NCBI GenBank assembly: GCA_024195585.1
Contig: SWBL01000247.1
Location: forward strand, 1 to 64,000
DNA: 64,000 nt
Direction: 5' to 3'
Source of the DNA: Aureobasidium sp. EXF-3400
Taxonomy: Eukaryota; Ascomycota; Dothideomycetes; Dothideales; Saccotheciaceae
Shown here: positions 45,194 through 58,040 of the stretch, piece by piece
How positions within the stretch are numbered: position 1 is the stretch's first letter
Layout of the letters: each line of letters begins with the position of its first letter
The notes under the pieces: model-generated
Told to the model about the DNA's origin: nothing
The model's database searches: none
What the model saw: only the letters and a program-made list of their open reading frames with translations
Program-made: the position numbers and the translations under genes

Positions 45194-45873
45194 AATCTAC
45201 ACATTCTCCTCCAGAAATCATCGCGTGTTCGAGCCTGATAGATTTCGTATGAGTTGTGGTGCAATAGGAAGACAGATATCCTGCAGATTTGCAGCAGACT
45301 ATCGACGACAACTCGCAGAATGCCATGATGATGATGATCAGTCAACAAACGGGCAAAAAGTCCGTGCGGCAAGTCTGCGAAATCATCAAAGATCAACGCC
45401 CACGACATTGATGAGTCAACAATGGAGATGATGTCCAAGAATCTATACCATGGAAAATTTGAGCAACGGATACGCGGAGAGGTGTTCATCCGACTAGATT
45501 CACGTCATGCGAAACCTTTGTCGCCTATTGGACAGGGTTTCGATTCGGACGACTGTTGCACCTTCCCTCCAGGTAGAGGGTCCAGACTGTGATTAGCAAT
45601 TGTCAAGTCTAGGAAACTGTAAAAAGTTGCACCGCAACCGCTGGCAAAAGATCGGCGTCTTTCAAGTAGGTATATAAAACCAGTCGCACGTTCTGAGATA
45701 GCGTGGATAAACTCCTACATCACTTCGACATTGTACCGCCTTCTCAAGTTTCGAACCTCCGAGACCCCTTAGACCTCACAGCACACAATCTGTCAAGAAA
45801 CGCCTGACGACTCCGACTCGACTACACCACAGATCCAAAGGCATCAGGATCGACAAGTCCATCAATCATCACC
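45194..45873. promoter_or_regulatory. Promoter of the short-chain dehydrogenase
   Basis: TATATAAAA at 45671-45679 lies about 200 bp before the ATG and is a likely TATA box. The rest shows no gene. Confidence 0.5.
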
Positions 45874-46797
45874 ATGTACAGCACACGCTACAACCCAGTA
45901 AAAGACATGCCCGATCTGTCAGGAAAGGTCATCATCGTGACTGGCGGCAACAGCGGTCTCGGCAAAGAAAGCATACATCAACTGGTCAAACACAACCCAG
46001 CCAAAGTCTATCTCGGCGCTCGATCAAGTCAACGCGGTAACGCCGCAATCGAAGAAATCGTAGCAGACGTTCCTTCCGCCAAAGGGAAAATACACTATCT
46101 GGAAATCGACATGGCTTCCTTGGCATCCGTCAAACGCGCAGCCGATCGCATCCTCAAGGAAAATGACCGCTTGGATATCTTGATGAACAATGCTGGTTTG
46201 GCGAATGCTCCTGCAGGCTTAAGCACCGATGGCTATGAGATTCAGTTTGGCACCAACTACATGGGACCGACCCTCTTCGCCAAACTCTTGCTTCCTCTAC
46301 TGCACAACACATCCAAAGAGCCAAACAGCGACGTCCGCATCATCAACCTCAGCTCCGAACTCTTCAAACAAGCACCCAATCAGGGCATCATCTTCACCGA
46401 CCTCTCCACCCCAATGACGAAGATCAACTCAGTAGCACGCTACGGTCAATCCAAACTCGCCAACTATTTCTACAGCAAAGTCTGTGCAGAAAAATATCCT
46501 GCGATCAAATCAGTGGCTCTTCATCCTGGTGTCGTCAATACCGGTATCTGGGAACACATTTACAAGAAGCCATATTATGGTTGGCTGTTGAGTGCAGTGA
46601 TGACTCCCTTCCTCACTAATGTGCATGATGGTGCAAAGATGCAATTGTGGTCAGCTACAGCTAAGAAGGGAGTCAAGAATGGAGCTTTCTATACGCCCAA
46701 GGGGACAGAGTATACTCAGGCAATACTCAAGAATGATAAACTTGCAAAGGAGCTGTCGGAGTGGACTGAGAAGGAGTTTGCAAAGCATGGGTTTTAG
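45874..46797 (+). CDS. Short-chain dehydrogenase/reductase (SDR)
   Basis: A single-exon gene of 307 aa. The nucleotide-binding motif is VTGGNSGLGKES (residues about 22-33), the structural motif MNNAG follows, and the catalytic pair is in ARYGQSKLANY (Tyr190, Lys194) with the Ser in INLSSEL. The size and the LHPGVVNTGIW region fit retinol-dehydrogenase-like/WWOX-like fungal SDRs. It would oxidise or reduce a small alcohol or carbonyl with NAD(P)(H); the substrate is not predictable. The neighbours do not suggest a pathway. A TATA box at 45671 supports the start used. Confidence 0.93.
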   Translation: MYSTRYNPVKDMPDLSGKVIIVTGGNSGLGKESIHQLVKHNPAKVYLGARSSQRGNAAIEEIVADVPSAKGKIHYLEIDMASLASVKRAADRILKENDRLDILMNNAGLANAPAGLSTDGYEIQFGTNYMGPTLFAKLLLPLLHNTSKEPNSDVRIINLSSELFKQAPNQGIIFTDLSTPMTKINSVARYGQSKLANYFYSKVCAEKYPAIKSVALHPGVVNTGIWEHIYKKPYYGWLLSAVMTPFLTNVHDGAKMQLWSATAKKGVKNGAFYTPKGTEYTQAILKNDKLAKELSEWTEKEFAKHGF

Positions 46798-47480
46798 ATC
46801 AGTGCTTCTTTGCTGTAGATAGCGTCGGTGTTTATGTCGCACTTTGTAACATTTGTAATCGATGTCATATTATTATCTTTTGAGCTACAGATAAGACGAT
46901 GCGACTCAGGGGCTTAGATTTCTCAATCATACGTAGTCAATCTAGACTACATAGCAAAAAGTACGAAGGGCACGGAGGCAGGTAGCTATAAGTGCCTCCG
47001 ATCACTTATGGCGGATGATGGGAAGAACATAGAGTAAAGCGCAGCAACAATCAAAGAGAAAGGCACGAAATATTAAGTATACACAGCAAAATCAAGATGG
47101 TAAACAAAAACACAGTTTGCTTTGACCTATACATTATGGTGACAAAAAGAGCAAAAGAAACCACCCCCTCCAGGTGGGAAGAAACCGGCAGCCTCCGCGT
47201 TTCCTTATTATTTCCCAGCTCCAGTGTGAAATGGGTCCGCCCCGTCAGAGACTCGAACTCGCGACCGGGGGATTGTCGAGTGTCGGCGCCAGCTAAGTGT
47301 GCCACTCGGCCAGGCGAGAAGGCGGGGCACCTTCCTTAGCTGGGGACAGGAGGGACCGGAAAAAAATAGTATATAAGGGTTGATGGGGAGTACCGGAAGC
47401 ACGGGATCTGGCTGGCCTGGAGCCTATGAAAACGGACGCGTAACTTTGACGCCAGGCATCTATCCTGAGGCTGAGACGAG
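46798..47480. other. Intergenic region with a tRNA-like element
   Basis: No protein gene is supported. A tRNA-like sequence lies at about 47243-47330. Confidence 0.4.
47243..47330 (-). other. tRNA-like sequence, probably a decayed tRNA gene
   Basis: The minus strand has GGCCGAGTGG (type II D-arm-like) and GTTCGAGTC (T loop), and the ends GCCCCGC and ACGGGGC pair at six of seven positions. The T stem has only three pairs and no proper anticodon stem forms. It may be a pseudogene or contain unresolved inserts. Confidence 0.4.
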
Positions 47481-48659
47481 TTACCCGACTCTTCGCGACC
47501 AATCCTCGGCGATGCGTCCAATATCCACGACTTCGACATCTTTTCCAAGGCCGACTAGATCTGAGGTCTCCCACCATTTGTTGTGGTTCTCTCCTCCCGC
47601 CATGCCTTTTCGTGATGCTTCATCTTCGGTGTCTGTTTCGGTATCGATCAAACCACCAGCACCATCGTCACCGACAACGAGGATAGTTTGGCCAACCCAA
47701 CCCTTGAGTTGTTGGACATGTTCACCGTTCTGGCCAGAAAGGGTAGGGATGTCGGGTAGGTAGACCAAAGATGGAGAGAGGTGGCGTAGGATGTGGATGT
47801 AACCGGTAGGTGTCGAGAAGGGCATAACTTGAGATTGCTTGTCTACCAGAGACAAGGACTTTTGCCAGAGCGAATCGAAGAGCGTCTTGGGCGATGAAGC
47901 AGGGTATGAGACGGATGCATATGAGGATGAGAGGGTAGTTGAAGCGGATGTGGAGGTAGATAGGTCGGGCAGAGAAGTTTGATTGGGAGCGTAGATCAAG
48001 ACGAAGAGGTTCGTAAGGGCCGAGTCGATGTGGTCAGGGAGGTGCAAGAGGATGGACTGGATTATGTTAGCAACCATGTTGCGATGGCCAAACTTGACGA
48101 AACTCACGGCGTGCTCAGTATTATAGTCAGAACCATCTTCTTGCTCTTCCCCGTTCAAGACGACAACCACAGTCCTCTTTGGCTTGCTGATTGCATGGGT
48201 CGAGGACCTCTGTGTACGTTTGGTCTCTGCTTCTTCGTTCCAGTGCTCGTTGTCAGAGAAGGCTGGTTCGCCTCCCTCTTCCTGTCTTCCTGCTGTACCC
48301 GGGCCAGATAGCCCTACAGCAGATCGTGTACGCTGGCCAGCATTATCGAAGAATTGCTGAGGTGATGGAGTCCGGCCAGTCACACGCGACAAAAAGCCTT
48401 GGTCGCCAGAGTCGGGGGCCTGCTCTCGCGTATCGGGTATGTCCTCAGGATAGTCTACAGGGTGGTCGTATGTATCGTCTTCGCTATCATCGTGTCGGTC
48501 GTTATCATCATCGTCGTTGTCATGCTGGCGTTCGCTCCAGATCCAGGCGGCTAAACCAGCTGTCGCAATTGTCACAGTGACTACTAGCGGTAGCCAGTAA
48601 CCCAATGCCGATCTTCCAGGACAAGCCTGCCTTCGTCGGGCAGTATCATATCGGTCCAT
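47481..48659 (-). CDS. Peroxin 22-like protein
   Basis: The model is complement(join(47481..48056, 48108..48659)), 375 aa. A membrane helix near the N-terminus (LGYWLPLVVTVTIATAGLAA) is followed by an acidic linker and an alpha/beta region (RTVVVVLNGEEQEDG, ILLHLPDHIDSALTNLFVLI, GQTILVVGDDGAGG). The anchor plus this C-terminal fold matches the fungal Pex22-like family, which holds the ubiquitin-conjugating Pex4 at the peroxisome. The 51-nt intron (GTGAGT, GCTAAC, CCAG) is a multiple of three with no stop, so retention would add 17 residues without breaking the frame. Confidence 0.75.
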   Translation of the reverse strand: MDRYDTARRRQACPGRSALGYWLPLVVTVTIATAGLAAWIWSERQHDNDDDDNDRHDDSEDDTYDHPVDYPEDIPDTREQAPDSGDQGFLSRVTGRTPSPQQFFDNAGQRTRSAVGLSGPGTAGRQEEGGEPAFSDNEHWNEEAETKRTQRSSTHAISKPKRTVVVVLNGEEQEDGSDYNTEHAVSFVKFGHRNMVANIIQSILLHLPDHIDSALTNLFVLIYAPNQTSLPDLSTSTSASTTLSSSYASVSYPASSPKTLFDSLWQKSLSLVDKQSQVMPFSTPTGYIHILRHLSPSLVYLPDIPTLSGQNGEHVQQLKGWVGQTILVVGDDGAGGLIDTETDTEDEASRKGMAGGENHNKWWETSDLVGLGKDVEVVDIGRIAEDWSRRVG

Positions 48660-49324
48660 TGCATTGAGGGTCACATCAATGTTCGTGTCGCAGTGTCACA
48701 TGAAAGACGGTCGCGGTCGCGTTAAACGTCACCCCACGATTCTTGGCGTGTTATAACCGAGCATGTGCATGCAAGATGTGCCTGGTCAGAACCGATTGCG
48801 GCCTTGATGCCTGACCGGGAATGTCTCGGGAGGCTCCAAGGCTGAGCCGGCTCAAATCGGCATCCTTGAGGGCTGAGCCTTGGCCGCAGCTACTGCGCCC
48901 TTCTGTTTGCGCAAGCCCCAACTGCTAACCGTCCATTGCTCCTTCTCATCTTGTATAACAGTAATTCAAATAAATGGCTGAGGAATGCCTGAATGCAGAT
49001 TGCAATGTGAGAAGGCGCGCGGCTATGCTGCAGTTTAGCGGCTAGAAGCTTCGCCGCCGAGTGAAAGGTGAGCAAGATATAACAATGCCAACCGTGCAGC
49101 CCAGACAAGACAAGCAACTACCTCGAGTGAACCAAACCTACTCCGCATATCCGTCTTATTACCTGACTCTTCTCGTCAGCGACTGCGCTCAGCTGAATCA
49201 CTACATCACAAGATCCAACCGTCTTGGACTTTCCTCTACATAAACCCTTCCCACTCTCTTCATTTCGCACAATTTCGCAACCTTTTACAACCATCGACAA
49301 TCACATATCATCATAACAGACGAC
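48660..49324. promoter_or_regulatory. Divergent promoter of Pex22-like and vWA genes
   Basis: 665 bp between two divergent starts. It holds an imperfect inverted repeat (48836-48848 and 48871-48883, 12 of 13 bases). No gene is supported. Confidence 0.4.
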
Positions 49325-50266
49325 ATGCGTAATCTTCTAGGCAGCATCAAGCGCAAGGTCTCGACCAGCAGTGGAGGAGGCACCCAGCAAAACTCGCGAC
49401 CTTATCCAGTGATCCAAGATCCCTACAATACACCATCAAGAACAGGCACCATGAAGAGCCAATACTCAGCATCCGCTCCAGCTCCAGCTCCAGGCCCCTT
49501 GGATCAAGGCACTGCGCCACCAGCCTACTCACCGGTATCCAACGCCGCACCAGTACCTTCAATCGCCGTATCATCGCCGCAAGGCCAAACAGCCGACGAT
49601 CCCTACGCTTTCCTGAGCACCTTTGACACAATCTTCCTAATCGACGACTCTGGTTCCATGGCAGGCAGCCGCTGGCGCGAAACTCAAGAAGCCCTAGAAT
49701 CCATCACGCCAATCTGCGTTTCGCACGACGCCGACGGAATCGATATCCTCTTCCTCAACAACCCAGAAAACGTCTACCACAAGAACGTCACTTCGTCAGC
49801 CACCGTCCGCGAAATCTTTTCTAGTGTGAGGCCCAGGGGCGGTACACCTACTGGCCAACGTCTTGACTCTATCCTACGACCATACATTCGTCAATGCGAG
49901 CAACGAGGCCCCGAAGCAGTAAAACCGCTGAATCTCATCGTCATCACCGATGGCGAACCCAGTGATGATGTGGAAGCTCCTCTCATCAGCTGCGCAAAAA
50001 AGCTCGATAAACTTGACGCTCCTGCCTGGCAAATCGGTATCCAGTTCTTCCAGGTTGGCAGGGATGAAGGTGCGCGTGCGCATCTGCGTGCTCTTGATGA
50101 CGAGCTGGCAGAGATTGCGGGTATGGAATTGAGGGATATGGTTGATACGGTGCCTTTCAAGGGTGCGGATGGAGAGCATCTTTCTGCAGATGGAATCCTC
50201 AAGGTTGTGCTAGGCGCGGTGAACAGAAGGCTGGACAGGAAGAGAAGTAAGGATCTGCACCGTTGA
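49325..50266 (+). CDS. von Willebrand A domain protein
   Basis: A single-exon gene of 313 aa. A Ser/Pro/Ala-rich N-terminus of about 95 residues is followed by a vWA domain (about 100-300). Its metal site is intact: FLIDDSGSMAGSR, then RPRGGTPTGQRL, then LIVITDGEPSD. The pattern DTIFLIDDSGSM is typical of a fungal cytosolic vWA family that sometimes links to ubiquitin or kinase-like domains; none is present here. The role is unknown. Confidence 0.9.
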   Translation: MRNLLGSIKRKVSTSSGGGTQQNSRPYPVIQDPYNTPSRTGTMKSQYSASAPAPAPGPLDQGTAPPAYSPVSNAAPVPSIAVSSPQGQTADDPYAFLSTFDTIFLIDDSGSMAGSRWRETQEALESITPICVSHDADGIDILFLNNPENVYHKNVTSSATVREIFSSVRPRGGTPTGQRLDSILRPYIRQCEQRGPEAVKPLNLIVITDGEPSDDVEAPLISCAKKLDKLDAPAWQIGIQFFQVGRDEGARAHLRALDDELAEIAGMELRDMVDTVPFKGADGEHLSADGILKVVLGAVNRRLDRKRSKDLHR

Positions 50267-50671
50267 GCAGGTCTGAAGGAGACTTGAGGGGCAGAAAACT
50301 GCGCTTGCTAAATCAAGGGAAGATAGTAGAGGACACCATTAGCTGAGAGCACGTACATTGATACCCCAGCCCTGCGTAGCCACCAAGAGTGGAAAGCTCA
50401 AAATGACATTTTACATTCTTTGATTCATAATTACCCAGACATACAATATTCTTCAGGCTTATTAACAACCTAACACATGGGCGTGATGAGTGTACGGCAA
50501 TGCTTCGTCAACACGCATCTTCTAACATTTTGTGGTTTCTATCGACCCTGTTCTACCCCAATCCTTGCTTCGGGCAGCTTGTTTTGCAACTTCATAGGCA
50601 GGAAGCTCCAGTAACTACTGCATGTTTCTCTTGAAGATAGGATGAGACATTCTTCATAGAGAAGAAGTCTC
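50267..50671. other. Convergent 3' region
   Basis: 3' flanks of the vWA and glucoamylase genes. No gene is seen. Confidence 0.35.
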
Positions 50672-52777
<2,106 letters not shown>

Positions 52778-54560
52778 GATGAAGAGAATAGTGATGTTGA
52801 TGATATATTTGTCCAGGCAGAAGGTTGACTTATATATGTCTACTCACCATGTCTGCTGGAAGTGCTCTACATGGTCCTGACGTCTGCAGGAACATCATAA
52901 TCGGACCGTTCCTGCAGACTGAAGCGAGAGCACTGCAAGAAACGATAGACTCGAGCTCTGTTGAAGCTTCGTAGAGCACGTTCGCTTCTCTTCGAGCTAT
53001 CCGTCTGTGCATGTTCACCGTGGCGTAACACGGTAAGGCTGCGGTGGGCGAGCGAATGTCACCAGTCGATCCATTCTCACCTTCATCCGGGACGCGGAGA
53101 TTGAACCGAGCGGAGAGCAAGACCTTGCTGAGCTGACTTTTGGATTGTATTGGATTGTGATGAGATTATTGACACGTGAAGCAGGGGTTTGTGCCGAGGC
53201 TGGAAGAGAAAAGGCCTGTGCTTGTTTCCGTCCCCACACCCCACACCCGTCTTCCCGCTCGGGAGCTCGCAGACTCTGCCCTTTCTTCCTGCACTTCATA
53301 TGGTGATTACCAAAGCACATTGCCAATCATCTGCGCTTTTATGCAGTGCAGACCATCAAATATAGACCACATGGCGTGGCGGTCGCCCGTGGCACCCCCT
53401 GAAACCAAGAACTTGTCATGCGACGACATCACGCTCGCTTCTTTTCTCTTCTCTGCTTCTCTCTAAATTCAAGTATTGCATGCCTATTCGACGGATGAAA
53501 CTAGAACGGGGCTCTCGTGCGTAAGCCCTGATTCGTCCAGAGACCATGGCGCAGATTACTGCTAGTAGTACAGTATAAGCAAAAGCATCTACTTCGCTTG
53601 CTCCAAGTTCCAACTCTGAGCTCTATGAGGAAGGTGCGATACTTCTCGCTTATAGCATTTCATCGCTCGTTGAGCACGAGCAGTCAATGTCCTTGCGAAA
53701 ACTCGAACGAAAAAAAATCAGCCTTGTTATCATTCAGCCGAGTTTTACTGTCGAGAAATACCACCGGAGTGTGTCGTTCAGGAGGATTTCACATGTCTAG
53801 AACGAACATCGCTGAAACTCTAAAGGCCTTCAACAGTGCATGATCTGCGACCTCGCGAAAGAGTCAAAGTCCTCGACCTGCTTTATACGGATGCCAACCG
53901 AGAAATTCGACCGCTTACGTCTGTGCTCCTACCGGTGTACCCTATCACCGTATACCAAAACCAGCCACGAAACGACTGGAAGCTGGGGAAACGAGGGGTC
54001 AAAAGTCAGTTGTTGAACGACTTGCCAATCACTCCCCAAATCAGGGTCTTCTCCTCTCATACCACATGGCAGTCGCGCCGAATACTGCATACAATAACGG
54101 CCTTTTCGTCTCACGCTAGACAGCCTTCTTCTCGAAGCGATAACGTTCTGTGCCTGAGCCTCAGGACCTTAATGTACCGATCGGTAAAGCAAGCCACTCG
54201 CACCACCGGTGGGTGACCACGGCATGTACTACGCCCACATAGCTTATTCCTTGTCACCTGAACTCATGTCCGAACTTCCTGTTTGAGGATCCGAGCAACA
54301 CAGGCGGACTCATGAACAATGAGATCGAGAGACCAACGACGACGAACAAGAAAGTATGAATCCACTTCATGCTGCTAGTCTCACCGGTCAATGGTATCAA
54401 GGTATACATCACTTTTCGAGGACAAGATCTGCTCAAGTCTACTGGTAACAAAAGTGTGCCGCGGCCGTGACCAACAATATAAGAATATGGCCATGACACG
54501 CCATTTTCCCAACAATATTATACTCGGTTTTGTAATTTCGGGCCATCACAGTTCGGAAAT
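52778..54560. promoter_or_regulatory. Shared promoter region of glucoamylase and alpha-amylase
   Basis: 1783 bp separate the two divergent starts. It contains a glucoamylase TATA box (52829-52836), TATAAG at about 54478-54483 for the amylase, and a CGG-N8-CGG site. No internal gene is supported. Confidence 0.6.
53031..53044 (+). promoter_or_regulatory. CGG-N8-CGG, AmyR-type binding site
   Basis: The sequence CGGTAAGGCTGCGG fits the CGG-N8-CGG pattern bound by AmyR, the zinc-cluster regulator of starch genes in Aspergillus. It is 254 bp upstream of the glucoamylase ATG. Confidence 0.55.
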
Positions 54561-56810
54561 ATGGCAGCCAAATACTTGCCCCGACTGTTGTTCGGTCTCT
54601 TCTATCTGATTGGATTGGTGCAGTGCCTGACCCCAGCACAATGGAGAAGTCAGTCGATCTATCAAGTCCTTGCCGATCGTTTCGCGAGGACTGATGGTTC
54701 GACCACTGCTTCTTGTGATGTCAACAAATACTGTGGCGGCACATGGCAGGGTATCATCAAGAAGCTGGACTACATTCAGCAGATGGGCTTTACTGCGGTT
54801 CGTATTCATGCACCCAATTGCATATCACACCAGCTCTAATGTGCGTTCCAGATTTGGATTAGTCCTGTCGTGAAGAACATTCGCAGTTCGGGCCAAGATG
54901 GTGACTCGTACCACGGATATTGGGCACAAGACATCTACCAAGTCAACACTAACTTCGGTTCTGCTGCCGATCTGGTGTCACTCTCCAAGGCTCTTCATGA
55001 TCGTGGCATGGTAGGTTGCCCAACAAAACAACGGTTGGTATCTAGGCTTACGTCTACCAGTATCTGATGGTCGACATTGTCACCAATCACATGGCATACG
55101 ATGGCTGTGGTACCTGTGTCGACTACTCCCAATACAACCCCTTCAACAAGCAGTCATACTACCACCCATTCTGTCTTATCAACTACAATGATCAGAACAG
55201 CGTCGAGAAGGTATGTTATCTGCTGTTTACACATCATCAAAATGGCTCTGATAAAATTCATAGTGCTGGGCTGGCGATAACACCGTGTCTCTGCCAGACT
55301 TGAGGACCGAGGATTCCAACGTACGTGCTATCTGGAATTCCTGGATCACACAGCTTGTATCAAACTACACCAGTAAGTCACTTAAATATCCAAAGCACAA
55401 GTAACTGCTAATTCTTTCCAGTTGACGGTCTTCGAATCGACTCTGCCAAGTCTGTTGAGAAGTCCTTCTATCCTCAATTCGAACAAGCTGCTGGAGTGTA
55501 CGTGGCTGGTGAGGTCTTTGAGGGTGACCCGACGACTTTCTGTGATTACCAAAATTACATGGATGGCATGCTCAACTTCCCATCGTATGACAAACACTTT
55601 TGCTCAAGATATAGGCATAAAACTGACCTTTTGATAGCTACTACTGGATTACACAAGCCTTCCAATCTACATCCGGTAGCATCAGCAACCTCTATAATGG
55701 CATCAACACTCTCAAGTCAACATGCAAAGATACCACACTCTTGGGTTCGTTCATGGAGAACCATGACCTCGCGCGCTTCGCCTCATACACTTCGGACTAC
55801 GCGCTTGCTAAGAACGCTATAGCATTCACAATGCTGGCAGATGGTGTTCCGATCATCTACCAAGGGCAAGAACAGCACTTCTCAGGCTCCAGTGTACCCA
55901 ACAACAGAGAAGCTCTTTGGCAGTCTGCCTACTCGACTTCTTCGCAGTTGTACCCGTTCATCGCCACGATCAACAAGATAAGGAAACAAGCGATCAAGCA
56001 AGATACGGGATATACTACATTCAAAGCATACCCAGTGTATTCTGATGCCTCGACCATTGTTATGAGGAAAGGCACTACAGGATCCCAAGTCATTGGCATC
56101 TTTACCAACAAAGGTTCTTCTGGAAGCAGTTCGTTTACACTATCATCGTCGGCGAGCGGCTTTACAGCTGGCCAGTCCGTTACTGACATTCTGTCGTGCA
56201 CTTCCTATACTACAGACTCTAGCGGCAATGTCGCTATTAGCATCAACGCCGGTACACCACGAGTCTTGTACCCCACTGCGAAACTCACTGGTAGTGGTCT
56301 TTGTAGTGGTTCGAGCTCTACATCCGCCGCGCCAACCACTATCAAGACGTCGACAACCACTGGTGGTTGCAGCACTCCCACTGCTGTTGCTGTGACCTTT
56401 ACCGATAGAGTGACCACCCAATACGGTCAGACGCTTAAACTCGCAGGCTCGATCCCGCAACTTGGATCTTGGAACGCAGCAAACGCTGTCACCTTGTCTT
56501 CAGCTGGATACACAGCCAGCAATCCAGTTTGGTAAGAAGTCTTGCTTTCAGTGTATGATCTACTCGCAGTTACTGATGATGGTATAGGTCCGGAACTATC
56601 AATCTTCCCGCAGGTCAAGCTTTCAGCTACAAGTTTCTGAAGGTGAACTCAGATGGGAGCGTAAATTGGGAGTCTGATCCGTAAGTGATATAAGTGTCTT
56701 GTACGAGGTACATATACTGATGTATCGCGCCATGCAGGAATCATAGTTATACAGTCCCTGCGAGCTGCGGCGTTACGACTGCGTCGGTCAGCAATACCTG
56801 GCAGGCTTAG
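54561..56810 (+). CDS. Alpha-amylase, GH13 with CBM20
   Basis: Eight exons: 54561..54797, 54852..55010, 55061..55210, 55264..55372, 55422..55584, 55638..56531, 56588..56680, 56738..56810, giving 625 aa. A signal peptide (about 1-22) precedes the GH13 barrel: [24 protein letters not shown], the nucleophile Asp in [11 protein letters not shown], the acid Glu in VAGEVFEG and the third Asp in [10 protein letters not shown]. After domain C there is a Ser/Thr linker and a CBM20 ([38 protein letters not shown]). This is a Taka-amylase-type secreted endo-amylase with an added starch-binding module. It cuts starch internally and so feeds the glucoamylase next door. Confidence 0.95.
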
Positions 56811-57221
56811 TGGCGCAGATGGGTGGGCGAAAAGGATGAAAGTCTCATGAGGGGGAAAGAGATAAAATCGAAGCAGACAGAGCGTCATTGGCAGTAGAAC
56901 AATGACACGCAATCAAGAAAACACTGTCCATGACTTCTTCATCCAATTACTCAAGTGAGATCAAGAAATGATATGTTGACGCGTCGAGGAGACAAGAGGT
57001 CGTCACCTGCCACACGAAAGGAAAGCGCGCTCGGCTTCATCAGGCAGGGCTCGGCCCGCTCGCAGGCGGTCAAGCCAAAAGTCCCCAAATCGCGAGCGGC
57101 AGAAAAACAATCCCGACGCTGCTTTTCTCTACCGTCCATTTCTCCAAGCAAATAATCACTGATACCCTGTTCGAACGTCCGACACTCTCGTTATACACCG
57201 GACGACAGAAAACAGCACATC
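56811..57221. other. Intergenic region
   Basis: 3' flank of amylase and promoter of the G-patch gene. No gene is seen. Confidence 0.35.
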
Positions 57222-58040
57222 ATGGACGCAGCAGAACTCCTCAAAAAGCAAGGCTGGCGCGGTCTCGGCCACTCGCTCGACTCGAACAACAAAGGTCTCC
57301 GCAAACCACTCCTCGTCAGCAAAAAAGTCGACGTACTGGGCATAGGAATCAACAAAGCCGATGTGATTCAAGGTCAATGGTGGTTAAAGGCCTTTGACAG
57401 CAGTTTGAAAGATTTCGGAACTGGCAAGAAGAGTATCCTGGCGAATGTCAAGGATCATGGAATTAAAAGAGGTGGCTTGTATGGACGTTTTGTGCAAGGA
57501 GAGGGTGTCGCAGGCACGATAGGTGTTGTGGATCCAAAGATCGCTGCGTTGGCATCTGCGGTTGGTCCTGCTGTGGGTGTGAAGAGGAAGGCTGAGGACG
57601 ACGAGGACGAGGACAAGACGGAAAAGAAGAAGGCGAAGAAGGACAAGAAAGAGAAGAAGCGATCAAAGTCTACATCCGACTCATCCTCCGACGACGAAAA
57701 GAAAGCACGCCGTGCTGCAAAGAAAGCGAAAAGGTCTGCCACTACTGACGAAGACACCTCCGACGCAGCGGCAACCAAGAAGAGCAAGAGCAAAAAGGAC
57801 AAATCTCTGGATGGTCTACCCGAAGACAAACGCAAGCAATACGAAGAGCGCGCTGCGGCGAAAGGCGTCACATTAGACCAGTATTTCTCCCAACGGTTGG
57901 CCAAGAACCTCGAAGCAAAGGAGGCCCGACGAAGTGGCACTACAACCCCTGCAACAGAACCTGCCTCTGAAGACTCGGCAAAGGACGATAAGAAGAAAGA
58001 GAAGAAGAACAAGAAGGACAAGAAGTCGTCAAAGAAGTGA
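57222..58040 (+). CDS. G-patch protein, Tma23-like ribosome biogenesis factor
   Basis: A single-exon gene of 272 aa. The N-terminus is a G-patch (LLKKQGWRGLGHSLD, then NNKGLRKPLLVSKKVDVLGI), followed by QWWLKAFDSSLKDFGTGKKS. A very Lys-rich tail follows. A helical block near residue 210 (LPEDKRKQYEERAAAKGVTL) precedes a final Lys-rich end. This matches fungal Tma23/Pxr1-type nucleolar proteins that help ribosomal RNA processing; the VSKKVDVLG..QWW part points to Tma23. It would act in the nucleolus. Confidence 0.88.
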   Translation: MDAAELLKKQGWRGLGHSLDSNNKGLRKPLLVSKKVDVLGIGINKADVIQGQWWLKAFDSSLKDFGTGKKSILANVKDHGIKRGGLYGRFVQGEGVAGTIGVVDPKIAALASAVGPAVGVKRKAEDDEDEDKTEKKKAKKDKKEKKRSKSTSDSSSDDEKKARRAAKKAKRSATTDEDTSDAAATKKSKSKKDKSLDGLPEDKRKQYEERAAAKGVTLDQYFSQRLAKNLEAKEARRSGTTTPATEPASEDSAKDDKKKEKKNKKDKKSSKK

